Source: Taxawa tesnikishii (nom. ined.) (lineage: Eukaryota; Ascomycota; Dothideomycetes; Dothideales). From it: 64,000 bases of DNA. Position numbers and translations under genes: made by a program. The stretch lies in NCBI GenBank assembly GCA_030247885.1, contig JAPDRO010000018.1, forward strand, positions 124,001 through 188,000. The letters are read 5' to 3'. Below the pieces are notes generated by a model. The model had not been told where the DNA came from. It ran no database searches and saw nothing but the letters and a program-made list of their open reading frames with translations. This document shows, piece after piece, positions 11,411-22,612 of this stretch (position 1 is its first letter; each line of letters starts with the position of its first letter).

Positions 11411-14109
11411 GGTGCCTGAGGTGCGTTACCACAAGACCCGATCATAGAAGCTTCTTGCTGACGTCGTGCCAGGTGGTTGGGTGATGAGTTTGTCCGGCAA
11501 ACTGCATGCTTTCTTTTCTTTGCCTCGATCGAAGATTTTCTTTTTGGCTCAGATACACTTATGGCTCGGGTTGAGAGTTGAGGTTCGCAAGGTAGGTTGC
11601 TGCAAAGGACGACGTCTGCACATTGAACACATTGAAAAGGGGTCGTGTGTGCAACCTGAGGTTCGCCTTCTATTGTCCCTCAACCTGTGACCTTGCAGAT
11701 ACATGTCAATCACAAGCGCTTGAATGCGCCGTCAGAGGAGTACACCTTATTGTTCATTTTGCTCTTTGCGCTGCTACCGGCACTGCCTACTATCTCCGTC
11801 CGGACAGGTGAAAACATGTGCAAGTACTGGCGCAAGTTATGGTAAGTGATTCAACCTTGAAAACACCGTTTTGTTCCCCTTCGGAATGATCTGAGTTTTG
11901 AGTTTTTCTGGTGAGAGGAGGTCCGAAGATACGGCGGGAGCACGTGCGGATGGAGAAAGGAAGGGTAACAAGTAGAGGTCCTAAACCGGTTGGACCATAC
12001 AACAGCACGGCTCGCATGCGCTTGTGTCGGAGAAAAGCAGAAGCAGAGCTCGTCAAACAGAACAGCCTTCGTTCACGGAACTGTGCCTTCCTGACAGGAG
12101 CAAGGATGACGAGAGTTTTCCGAACGATGCTAAAGAGAGCGAAGAGCAACAAGATGACTCAGCTTGCGCGAGGACAGAGACCGCTTTCATCTAGAGATCC
12201 ATACCACATATTGAGCGTTGGAGCGTGTTGATGCCTCGCATGTAACGGCAGGAGACGCTAATCGGCCGGATGAAGCGAGGAGCCCGATCACGAGGGCGAA
12301 GTGGGATAACGCGATCGCGGAAGAGGATGACCAAGTATAGCGAGACTCGGAACGGTGGAAATGAAAAAGAGAGCTCAGATGCATCCACAGGCTTGCCTCT
12401 AAAGGGGGACTTAGCCCCAATGCCCGCCCGTAACCCAGTCCGGTCCTTGGGTTTTCCGTCCTTCTTAACCCCTTTCAATCGCGTGCCATCTCAAGATTTC
12501 CTGAAATCCGGCAGCGTTTCGAGATCCCAAGTCCGCCAAGCTATGATCCTGATCCCCCCCCCCCAAAAAAATCCCAAGTTGGAGAGGAGATCTGTCCCTC
12601 GACCCCGGGCGGCAGCGATACCCAACCGCTCACAAGCATTCCCCGAACACTAACGGCTCTCTGATGCGCGAAGCCTGCATGCAGGCCCCCATTGCGATCC
12701 GTAGACTCGTGCCCGCGGTCTGCACGGCGGGCAGCTCGGACTCGAAAATGGCCGCACCAAACCGTTCCTCAGGTTCTACGGCTGGGCGAGAAAGGGCGAC
12801 GAGGCGCTGTGAGATGTCAGCTGGGAATACACGGCCCACGGCTCCGGTTCAGGGGGGGGGTTCGGATCGGGCTACGCGATGGCTTGAACGAGGACGGGAT
12901 CGGAAACCAGTCACTTGCGACGCGGACCGCTCGGGAGCAGCGGCGTTGGAGAGAGCAGAGAGCGCGGGTGCCCTGGGGTAAATAAGCTCGAGAGCGGCGA
13001 GGCGCTCGTGCTGATGCGGTCGATCTGTTGGAGATCTTGTGTGCGGGTGCATGGAGGGGTGTGTTGATTGCCCTCAACGCTCGCAGCTGACGCGGACCGC
13101 GACGGGCGCCACGGGTGATGGGGTCGATGCGACTGTTGGGAAGCTGCTTTGCTGGTCGCATCCGCAAGGTCGGCCGGGTACCTGCATGCGGGCGTCTTGT
13201 GGCTGAGGATCTGGCTTCTGGGCCACGTGCGCCAGATCCGGTGTCGCACAGGTCTGATGCTGTTTGTTTGGGGTGTGACACAAGATCGCGGCTGGCGGTC
13301 GGATGCCGCTCGTGTGCTGTTCTGGGTCGTCAGTCTATCGGGTGTGTTTGCGTAAGGTGCCCGCTTTTGGGGATCGCGACGGAACTGGCGTGGCAGGGTT
13401 GAAGGTGGAAAGATCGGCAGTGGCAGCAGCGAAAGGCATGGTTGCTTGGATTCTGTGCGTGATCGTAGTGGTAACTGTATGTGCAACGAAGACGAAAGAG
13501 CGAGATAATGGTTCTGCTCGAGTCCATGTAGCCATTGCTTAGACAGAACGAAATAAGATCTTACAGGTCTCATAGTGGATGAACAATTTGTGGCGTCGAC
13601 TGAGTATGCGGTGAATCAAGACTCAGGATTGGAACTATGACAATGGGAAGGAAATCAACGTTTTCCCTACCATTTGTCCGGGCTGACAGTACGGGAATTG
13701 CTTCACTCCACCACTGCCAGCGCTAGAGATGGAGACAGCGTACTCATCGGGGCAGGTAGTGACGATTGCCACAAACATACGCTAGCTGTTTTGCAAACAC
13801 TCCTGACGGTCCCAGTTGTGTTGACTCCATCGCTTTGGCTGTGCCAAATGATCAATGACTGATGATGTGGGTACTCCGTGCTTGCTTGTCAAACATCAAT
13901 ACGGCGAAGCCTTTGCTACAGCTCCGTCGCAACGCCACAGAACTAAGTATAAGAGAAACAAAACTGGAGCCAGTTGCGAAAAGTATCCAACTCACAATCT
14001 CTGCGCTTCCACCACTCCAAGGCGCTTTCTGGACGGCTTCGCTAGGACTCTAGCCTCCAGCCTTTCTGAACCGCAACGGCCTCAGCCCTGCGAGCATCCA
14101 AGCAACGCT
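11411..14109. other. 2.7-kb gene-poor interval
   Basis: No homologous gene is recognised. Open frames occur on both strands at 12.6-13.6 kb (up to 220 codons), but they are GC-driven, lack domain-like composition and overlap each other. A C10A6 run lies near 12550 and a G8 run near 12852. No tRNA, rRNA or terminal repeats were seen. A lineage-specific gene or a non-coding transcript cannot be excluded. Confidence 0.45.
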
Positions 14110-14876
14110 ATGGACCCCTGGTACAACGGCTACACGGCCCGCGTTGACGCCGGCATCCCCGGTTTCGAATGGCAGGTCCCCTCGGCCACGACCTAGGCCA
14201 TAACTACCCGAAGGTGCCAGCGCCCGAACACCACCCTGCAGACAGAGACGGCATCCACTACAGTCCCGAAGTCGGCTGGTTCCAGCAGGATCCCCACCAC
14301 CCCATGATGTGGCGGAAACCCAACCGAGCGAAATTCCGGCCCAAGCACTACTGGGTGCGCCCTACCGACGGGAAGCGCAAGGGCACGATGGGGAGATTGA
14401 AGGACGGTCTGAGCGGCGAGGGTCCGGACGTGTTTGTCGCAAGCGTGGGCGATGACAGGTATTTCTGGGACTCGATGCCCTCGCGCGCTGACTGGAGCGG
14501 GTGGAACGGACCGTGGTACGATCCCGACTGGGCTTTGAAGTATCGCGAGCGGCTGATGCAAGAGGATGGAGCAGTCTGGGATATGAAGAGGACTCGTGGA
14601 GCCAGAAAGGGAAAGAGATATGATTGGTGCTCGAGGAGGTTTGCGCCCGTGGAAGAGACCATGATCAGTGATGTGATGTACAGAGGTGACAATCCTAGGA
14701 GGAGTGCGCCGCCAATCGCGCTCAGGGATTTTTTGGGAGGTGGCATGGGCCCTATGTTTAGCGGTGGATGTGTTTCAATGAGGAAGAAGAGGGAGTCTTT
14801 CCCGTGGATGTGGACGCGCGTGATATTGGGGCGTTCGGCATTGTCGATACCGTATCTTCAGAATACGATACCATAA
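14110..14876 (+). CDS. Tryptophan-rich hypothetical protein
   Basis: Not recognised. It starts with MDPWYNGYTARVDAGIPGF at 14110. The frame changes at the C4 run 14178-14181, where one added base joins EWQVP to LGHDLGHNYPKVP and gives 255 residues in whole codons. The body is rich in Trp, Pro, His, Asp and Arg (GWFQQDPHHPMMWRKP, WSGWNGPWYDPDW). No signal peptide or membrane segment is seen, and the composition looks like a soluble basic protein. Near 14760 another frame opens with an acidic stretch (CFNEEEEG), so the true C-terminus may differ. Strong codon bias and the ordered reading on both sides of the break support a real gene. Confidence 0.5.
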
Positions 14877-16038
14877 CCCAGCCTGTGGCCGATGTTTCGG
14901 CTGCGATCTGGCTTCACTTCCATTGTCTGCTTCTGCGCTGTGGGGGACCGAATGTGGTTGCCAGCGAGTTCGGGCGTCAAGGCTTTGCAACTCGGTGCCT
15001 TTAGCCACTGTTGAATGGACGTCGGGACTTCTATAGCGACTCTATTGTCTCTCAAGTCCTCAGGCTGGTCCATTGGCGTTGACAGATGGGACACCGACGG
15101 GCAGCTGCTAGCAATGCGACAATGATCTGAACGTTGGCGAGGTGAGTTTTGAAAGAAGCTGACAAGCTTGTAGTCGCTGCCCACTAGTGCGCAGACCCCT
15201 CTGATCTTGTAAGTATTTTCACCTAAGGTGAACAGAATTCGTGCCTGTGGATACATCTTGCTCTGAAACAATTCCTTTTTCAGTTTCGTGTGCGGTGTTG
15301 GGAACTATATGCGTTGATTGGCCTCCGCCGCACAGGTCCATCGAGATGTTCAGGGGAGCAACTCCTTGACCGGGAAGCTCTACAGCCGGATAAACTCTTG
15401 CGTAGTGATAGCATATTGTACAGAGTGTCCTCTGCGAAGAGACATGGGAAGCGGTGCACTCACGGCGGACCGTAATACCCTAGGGGCGGTCGTTATCAGA
15501 GGCCCGAAGATGTTGTACTGCCAACAACTCCATGACCAGATAGCTCTTTGCCTTTTGCTAATGTATTGTGAGAATTGAGAGACTTGTGAAGTTTTCGTTA
15601 CCATTGAGCGGCCCTCAGGCCGGCGGGGACAGCGAGCAAAAGCCGAATGCCCGAATATCATGAATCTGTTAGAATACAGAAAAAGTTACCTGCTCATCAC
15701 TCAAAAGGATGTAGAAACATATCAACGCGAGGGTAGAAGTAGAACCTGACCGCTTTTGTATATGGAGCACAGGCTAGCCGCGCTCCAGCGGGGCCACCGC
15801 TCCTATTGTCGGTATTCGTCTCGAAACGCCCTGGATTTCCGAGGCCCCTCGGGCCGATTGTTAGCGCGCGTCACCAACTAGACCCGAACGCGCCCACGTA
15901 CCATAACAGCCACCACATCAACAGTATACCAGCCAGCACTAGTGTGTAACACTAGCAAGTTGACGTCAGCGAGTGAACTGATCCATCTCCAAGTTGTTCG
16001 AACCTCCGCCACGTCGCTGTCGCACCCTTTCCGCCATA
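14877..16038. other. Intergenic, no gene seen
   Basis: About 1.15 kb with only short frames on both strands and none with recognisable protein character. Confidence 0.5.
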
Positions 16039-16275
16039 ATGCCCCTCACTATCGTTGACCAGTCCTTCCTCGACGCGTGTTTCGACGATGGCCGCGCTAT
16101 TGACGAGTGTCTGAGCTTGTTCCCTCCTCACTACACCACTCGTAGTGCTCTCGGTGCTCTAAAGTCAGATTGGAGGCTGTATGGCTCGTGTATACGGCCC
16201 GAAGAGGTGATTTCGAAGGGTGGAAGGCGTAGGATCGTGACCACAGGGATCAAAGAGGATATCAGGCGCAGCTGA
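16039..16275 (+). CDS. Short hypothetical ORF (78 codons)
   Basis: An ATG frame reading MPLTIVDQSFLDACFDDGR and ending in a basic stretch (KGGRRRIVTTGIKEDIRRS). There is no domain, no signal peptide and no intron evidence. It could be the first exon of a longer gene whose later exons were not recognised, or chance. Confidence 0.25.
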   Translation: MPLTIVDQSFLDACFDDGRAIDECLSLFPPHYTTRSALGALKSDWRLYGSCIRPEEVISKGGRRRIVTTGIKEDIRRS

Positions 16276-17148
16276 CCCGTTTTACCTCACCAACGTCTCC
16301 TCCAGAAGTCTCGGATGCCGACACGGAATGTTCGAATTCGCCATCGTACCGGCCAGGGAACCGACGCCACCCGCCGCCCAACTCCTTCGCTATATCACAG
16401 CCATCTGCAACATTCACCAACGGCAGGCGGGCGGCCGGTCAGGAGAGAGCGAGATGTCGGGTTCGACAGGCGTAGAGATGCGGAGGCAGGATGCAGGAAA
16501 CTGCATATCGTTCTCAGACGCCTGTTTAGAGAACACGGCGACTTTCTGCAGAAGAAGGGGAGGTGGGTCTTGAAGAAGTGAGGGCGAGGTAGAAGGCGCT
16601 CGTGCATCACCTGGATCAGGTGAGTGGTAATGGTGCGTCATGATGGATGATGCGGGTGATGTTACCTGGGACCCTGGCTTTCAACATAGCTGTCAACCTG
16701 GTGGTCTGATTGGTTTTGGAGTGTGATGATAGCGAGATGGGATGAGCGTTGGTCGCTCTGGCGCCACGGGGTGACTCTTTCCGTAGATGGCCTCTGACGG
16801 ACTTTGCCGTGCGATATCGTTACGTGACCAGGCCTTGTGTATATGTACGCCATAGGTCTGGTTTTCCGTGATCTATCCTCACGACTGAGTATGACCATGT
16901 GAGCTAGCAGCATGCCAATAGCAGGATGTGAGTGCCATAATCCACTCCGAGAAAATGAAGTAATTCCACAGCCTCTCGCTGGGCCGCCAGCGTATCTGGA
17001 ACACTACCCGCCCGCCGCCCTGACCCCACTTTCCGTCCATCCCGCTCTGCCCAAATATGCTGGCACGCTGATAATATACCGCAGACCAGACCACCCCTCC
17101 CTCTCACACTCGCAAGCTGCACGTACTCCTCCCTGCGCCTCATCCATC
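16276..17148. other. Intergenic, no gene seen
   Basis: About 870 bp between the short plus-strand ORF and the stop of the HRI1-like gene. No feature recognised. Confidence 0.5.
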
Positions 17149-18464
17149 TCACCACTCCATCACCTCCAGCACCACCCACCTGTACTCACCATACCTAACC
17201 ACCATCCCCTCACCCAAACACTCCGCCTGCAACGCAACCGCACACGGCAGAAACAGATCCCCGACCCTAACCACGCGCTTCCACCCACCACCACCACCAT
17301 CACCCCGCGCGTCCGCCGACCACAAGAAGCGCTCCGCAGTCACGCCGCCACCGGCCGCCAGGACGCCCTGGCAGAGGTGTCCGACTCGGATCACGAGGCC
17401 ACTGACGCCGCGTGAGGGGTCGGAGAGGGCGAGGACGACGCTCTGCCGCGGCGGGGAGGGGTGAGGACGCCGCCGGTGTCGGCTGCGGTGGGATGCGCTG
17501 CCAGGTCTCCCAGACCGTGGAGTTGGCGATGTCGTGTTTGGTGAAGTGGGTGCCGTCGGTGTGGTTGGTGATGTGCGCGGTGGAGGCGAAGGGGTGGTGT
17601 TTGCGTGGGTGCGCGCGTCGGGCGCCGCTGTGGCGGCCGGGAGCGTGTGGTGGACTGCGTAGTTGCGCCGAAGGGCGTGCGTGGGGCGAGGAGCCGAGGA
17701 GGTCTGGATGGGGACCGGCTCGGTGGTGAAGGTGCCGGCGCTGGCGTGGGGGAGACTGGTTGGAGGGCCGCCTGTGTCGAGGGTCAGTATTGTTGGAGAG
17801 AAGGCAGTGTTCTCAACAGTCGGCTCAAATGCCTGACTGGCTGCTGTGTTCGCGTGTAGACGATATATGCGCACATGGACTGTGGTATGCTTGGCGCTAA
17901 TGCTTGCAGGCAGTTATAGAGGGCAACAACTCCTAGTACATAAATCTCGATGAGTGCCCACGTCGTTGTGAAGTCGTATTGCGAGAGCAACCGACCGGTC
18001 AGTTGAGTCGACTGTTGAGCGCGATGTGTTGGGTTGGAAGATCTTGACCGTCAACGAACCTTCATTAGGAAGCGCAGCGCCATTGGCGGGCAAGAGTATG
18101 CGCAGGTCAACAAAGTAGCCGGAGCGCGAAGTGAGGACCACCGTCGAGGTGTTCTCGAACGGAACTCTGTTGTCCTGTGGACGTGTGTCAGTATCATTCG
18201 CAAGTGGTGCTGGTGCAGTTGAAAAAGATAGGTGTCTCTACAAGAGCGGCTGCGCGGCCAGTATAGCCGTTCTGCCATGAGATCGTGAGGTCTTGCGGAG
18301 GACGCTGGTAGTGGCAAATGGATAGGCAAAAGGTTTCTTCGTTGTGATGGTGTAGTAGCCTGTGGAAGGAACTCTGCATTAAACGATGCGATGCCGCATT
18401 GGGAGGCACTCACGTTTTGAGTGAATTCACGGATGCAGATGCTGGGTGTGTTTCCTGACTCCAT
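17149..18464 (-). CDS. HRI1: Probable HRI1-family protein
   Basis: HRI1 proteins are small fungal beta-barrel proteins of unclear role, reported to associate with Hrr25 and Sec72 in yeast. The model is 18464-18414, 18174-18060 and 17771-17149. The N-terminus ends ...ICIREFTQN and splices to DNRVPFENTSTVVLTSRSGYF, then VDLRILLP, the typical HRI1 opening. The C-terminus SVVLALSDPSRGVSGLVIRVG..CQGVL..AERF..WKRVVRVGDLFLPCA..VRYGEYRWVVLE matches the family's closing strands. The GC-rich middle shifts frame (first at the G4 run 17591-17594). Three one-base losses would close the phase, but only the first is clearly placed. The second intron has a weak donor (GTTCGT). Family assignment rests on memory of the pattern and is moderate; exon borders in the middle are uncertain. 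Confidence 0.5.
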
Positions 18465-18881
18465 GGTTGCCCAGTCGGTAGTGGGCAAGTGTTCGAGGGT
18501 GTTTGGGTGTATTAGGATGTGATGTGAGAAGTTATCACGAAGCGCTTGGGAAAGAGCAAACAGGGGAAGCTCTGTTTGAAAATGTAGCTTCAAGTGACCG
18601 GCTGCGATGAAAGTAAGGCAGGTGTGAAGTAAATTGAAGAGAGGCTTACTACCAAACAACACATCCTGGACCATGAGTAAGATCCAGAACGCACCCAGCA
18701 TCACTTCCATTACATTATTGTAGGTTCTATCATTAACTCCACAACACCGTGACTCCCGCACACGATGAAGAAAATTCGCTACCCGATCCAGTCGTTATAG
18801 TACAGCCGTCGTAGAAAAAACCAACAGTTCAGTAACAACAACGCATGGTCACATCAGCACCATGACAGATTGCGACGTGCG
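18465..18881. other. Intergenic, promoter of the HRI1-like gene
   Basis: About 420 bp upstream of the HRI1-like start and downstream of the next minus-strand gene's stop. No further signal recognised. Confidence 0.5.
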
Positions 18882-19886
18882 TCAGGCAGTGGCAGGCATT
18901 ACTGGAAGTTCTGGGACTAGAGGCACGCTCGTGTCAAACGGATTGACCCCCTCATCAGTGAAAGGGGTGGGAGGAATGGCCTCCAGCTGCGTGTGCCTGA
19001 AGGTGACGCCAGAAGGAAGGCTGGTAGGCACCGCACTCGACACTGAGTTGCGCAGATAGTTCGGCGTGCGGTATTCCGGTACGGCGAGAGATCCGCTCCG
19101 GGAGGACGATGCGTTAGATACTGCCGAGACGGAAGCGGAGCGTGAGCTATTGGGTATAGGACCGCCGAACGCGTTCGACAGGCGCCGGAACATTCCACCA
19201 GTGGCCTGGGCAAAGGATCCATTACGTGAGGTACGACCCTCGGGCTCGGGATCGCTAACCGCCATGAGGTTGAAGATGCAACGCAGTCCGGCGACGGCAC
19301 AGCCGACGGATGCTTTGACCGTATTCCAAGAGTCCTCGAGGCGGATAAAGTCATTTCGGCGGTGCTCCAGGGCGTCCATCTCTTCCAAGCAGATCTCCAT
19401 GCAATCGGCGACAAGGGTAGTACCCATGGTGAAGACGTTGGCCGCGGCGTCTTGGGCGTGCTGCGGCTGCTGCTGGATCAGCATGACAGCTGAATTGGCC
19501 ATTTTGTCGATAGCCATGTCCGCCATCTGTTTCTGCATTGCGCAATCGACGTAGACTTTTGAGCGCCATGATCGTCCCGATGCCTCCTCGTTATCCTCCT
19601 CGTCTTGGGCGAAATAGTTTTTAATACTGTCGTACACGTTCTTGAAGGCGTCCTGGTGAACCTGTGCGATACCAGCATTGAGATCATCTAAAGCGGAGAG
19701 GACAGCATCGGCGTCATCACCCAAGATTGCTGAGAGTGTGGCCATATGGTTTGTTCCTTCGACCAAACCGTGAGCTTGGACGGTCTTGAAGAAGGTAAAA
19801 TCGCCGCTACGGCTTGCGGCATGAAGGTTGTGACGAACAAGAGCAATGCGCTGGGTCCAGTGAAGCGACTTGGTTGCGGTGACCAT
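18882..19886 (-). CDS. Conserved-looking hypothetical protein with NPF motif
   Basis: Single-exon frame of 334 codons from the ATG at 19886. I do not recognise the family. Residues 1-230 look folded and helical, with an acidic loop (AQDEEDNEEASG) near 95-105, several Met/Gln-rich helices (MQKQMADMAIDKMANSAVMLIQQQ) and paired cysteines. From about 230 it becomes Ser/Asn/Pro-rich and disordered, ending with GVNPFDTS. The Asn-Pro-Phe motif is the ligand of EH domains in endocytic adaptors, so a peripheral trafficking role is possible but is inference only. No signal peptide or membrane segment. Confidence 0.7.
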   Translation of the reverse strand: MVTATKSLHWTQRIALVRHNLHAASRSGDFTFFKTVQAHGLVEGTNHMATLSAILGDDADAVLSALDDLNAGIAQVHQDAFKNVYDSIKNYFAQDEEDNEEASGRSWRSKVYVDCAMQKQMADMAIDKMANSAVMLIQQQPQHAQDAAANVFTMGTTLVADCMEICLEEMDALEHRRNDFIRLEDSWNTVKASVGCAVAGLRCIFNLMAVSDPEPEGRTSRNGSFAQATGGMFRRLSNAFGGPIPNSSRSASVSAVSNASSSRSGSLAVPEYRTPNYLRNSVSSAVPTSLPSGVTFRHTQLEAIPPTPFTDEGVNPFDTSVPLVPELPVMPATA

Positions 19887-20857
19887 TGTATGGTGTTAGG
19901 TTAGTGCGCGATTTGATAGATTCTCCAAGCTGGGTCCTGTCTGGGCTCATGGACCGAAGCAGTTCTGGGTTGAAGAGGACGATATAGTATGTACAAGCGG
20001 AAAATGAGCGAGGAAGACGCACGACCGGGCCGAAATGGTATCGGAAAAGCGGCAGCCTTATACAAGCCGATAGCTATGCGGTTGCACTTGTCGAGTACAG
20101 ACAAAGTGGCGTTCCAGGCTATGGCCCGCAAGCCGTGGCTCTTGTTGAGGCTTTGAGGCTGGCAGGCCTGCTCAACTGCACACGTACGGAAGGAACATGT
20201 CGCATGCAAGCGTAGAAGATGGCATCATCGATGTGGTGAACCCGGTAGTTGGTAGTCTTCAATGCTTTGTGTCGACCGTTCGCAGGAAATGTACATCATC
20301 ATCTTCCATTGTTACAGCGTATTCAAGCCTTTGCTTAGCAGGTGAGTCAATCGGAGAGGGTGTGGAGAAGGACAAAGAGAATGAGACGCAGTACTTTCTT
20401 TACGCTCATATCATCCGCAACCAGGTCACAGGGACGTCATCTCTCGCTCGATCAGATGCCATCCCAGAAGAGCTGTCGCTTACACAGATGCATGTTTTGC
20501 ATGTGGCCGACAATGGAAAAGACGTGCTAGGATGCGAAGCAGACTAAGAATTGAACGCGTATTGTCCCAGACCTGTCAACGCCGTCTCCTGCAGGGACAA
20601 TGGATATTCGACACTCGCCGTAAGAGATGTCACGTTCCATGTTTCCCATGGCAGCAGTAGAAGTGGGGAGAGTCAAGACGAATGAAGGTGGAGAGGTCGA
20701 AGCGTTGTAGAGACGGACGTGCCTGGAGTTTGCTTTGTGTGCAAACAACTGGTGCGCATCCGCGTTCCTCCCAGAAAGCTTCCCGATACTTGAATAGAGT
20801 AGGGAGTACTCTACTGGAGTACAACAGATTCAGTACCACACACACACAACACACACA
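19887..20857. other. Divergent intergenic region
   Basis: About 970 bp between the minus-strand orphan and bL9m. A 116-codon ATG frame (20197-20547) is present but has no protein-like features. The last 60 bp before the bL9m start are an AC-rich leader. Confidence 0.5.
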
Positions 20858-22011
20858 ATGTCTCTCCCACTCCGTCCGTCTCTGCTGCCCCAGTGCACGT
20901 CGTGCCTACGGCGTCTCGCCAATGCCGGCTTACAAGAATGGCGCCCGGCGCAACAGCAGGTTCGAGGCAAGAAGAAGCTGGCAAACAAGAACATGCCTAG
21001 CACTATCAGTGTTCGTCTGTTGAAGCCCGTCAAGACGTTTGGCCGGAGAGGTAAGACCTGTCCTCTTCCAACTCACACTCCTATAAACCTCTCAAGGGAC
21101 GGACGGACGGGAACAAAGAGTCGAGGAATCGGAAGTGAATCAAATGCTAAGCGGGCTTCTTTCCAGGCGCAATCGTCCCCATCTCCGTCGGCCAAATGCG
21201 CAATGAATGGTTCCCTCGTGGTACTGCCGAATACGTGACAGACACTCAACTGAGGGAGTTGAAGACCAAGAAAACTCCCATGGAGCGCGACTTTCAATAC
21301 GGCGTCGAGGACACAAACACCACACAGCAAGCCGCAGAAACCGTCAGCTTCGCCAACCTGCGAGCGACCAAGCCCGCCCGGCCCTCCGTGCAGGTCGAAA
21401 GATTGACAGTACGTCCATCGCCAACCCTCTCCCCATCTCCCATCTCCCTCAGTAACAAGATCGTGTCCTGACATTCACCCGCGCAGCCCGAACGTTCCAA
21501 CGAACTCCTAACAATCTTCCTCCCACCCCGCCTCGACTTCTACCGTCGCCTGCAACCCGTCGAAGCGCCCGCAGTCCCCGAACCGACCCTCGAACCGACC
21601 CCCGAACCGACCGCTCCGCGCCAGCGCAGACAGCAATCCGCCTCCTCGGCCGCCGCCGACTTGTTAGCCGCGCGCACGCAGTCCCCCAAACCACCCGCCG
21701 TCCCCGCTGCTCCAGCAGCGCCGACCGCCATCTTCGGTTCCGTATCGGTATCCGATGTAGCCGTGGCAATGAGAGCGGTCATGGCGACCAACGACGAAGC
21801 CGCCCGCGTCGCCTTCGGGCCCGAGGATATCCGATTCCTGAACACTGGCGACGAGGGCGTTGCGGATAGGGTGAAGCGCGTGGGCGAGTTCGAGGTCGAG
21901 ATCAAGGTGCGCGGTGCCGAGACGGGCGTCAGGAGGCTCGTGAGGGTTCTGCCGCAGGACGTTCACCCGGCGCCGGATGCGACTTCCGGTAGTTTCAGTC
22001 TGGGAGTTTGA
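20858..22011 (+). CDS. MRPL50: Mitochondrial large-subunit ribosomal protein bL9m
   Basis: Protein of the mitochondrial 54S subunit. Exons 20858-21050, 21167-21408 and 21487-22011 give 319 residues with closed phases. The N-terminus is basic and cysteine-containing, suited to mitochondrial import. The bL9 signature follows: VRLLKPVKTFGRRGAIVPI, then VGQMRNEWFPRGTAEYVT. The C-terminal half is longer than in bacteria and contains an Ala/Pro-rich stretch (residues ~190-240). It is convergent with the repeat-rich secreted protein gene. Confidence 0.88.
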
Positions 22012-22612
22012 TTTCGGAGCCGGTTGGGTTGTAATGATGAAAAAATTTGTAAGGATATACCTGTACAGAAATAATGCCTGCTGGGAGGCGTTAACAGCAG
22101 CAACTTGGGGCAGCTCACTGCGAGTTTTCGGAGAAGCGTTCTGCATCGGGTGTTCATTCGAGCCTTCCCTGCCGATTCGCTGGAGCTCGTCGGTTTTGTG
22201 CATACGAGCGGTGTGAGGATGGCGATCGGCGGAAGAATAGTGCTGGAAACTATGCAACGCAACAGCGTGGTGCGCTGTGTGAATAGAGTACAGCCTACCT
22301 ACACTGTTTGAATATTACACTTTCTACCGACTAACGTGTGGTTCTCGAAGCGATTCAATCATATGCGCAAACCGCAGGCGCTCCTTGAAGTGACCTATAC
22401 CACCCACGCCGCGCCCAAGAAGCAGTCAGAAAACTGAGATTTGTACAACAGCAGAAAAAAACGCACTTTCGGGTGTATCAATCTAATGTACGAAAAACAG
22501 AAAAGACCGACTCTATAAAACCACACAAAAGGAAGGGAAGGAAAAGACTAAAAACACAACTTTAACTCCATCATCGACCCCTTCACGGCCGGAGTGCCCC
22601 TTGCAAAAACGG
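22012..22612. other. Convergent 3' intergenic region
   Basis: About 600 bp between two converging genes; A-rich near 22440-22560. It presumably carries both 3' UTRs and poly(A) signals. No gene seen. Confidence 0.5.

Noticed and set aside
12541-12862. Poly-C/poly-A and poly-G runs as ends of a retroposed element
   Set aside because: No target-site duplication, no coding remnant and no poly(A) tail position that makes sense.
12911-13573. A 220-codon minus-strand frame in the gene-poor interval
   Set aside because: No ATG-linked domain, composition driven by GC content, overlapped by equally long plus-strand frames; no splice-linked continuation.
20197-20547. A 116-codon ATG frame upstream of bL9m
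   Set aside because: No domain, no codon pattern distinct from background and no splice evidence; more likely 5' region of the neighbouring genes.
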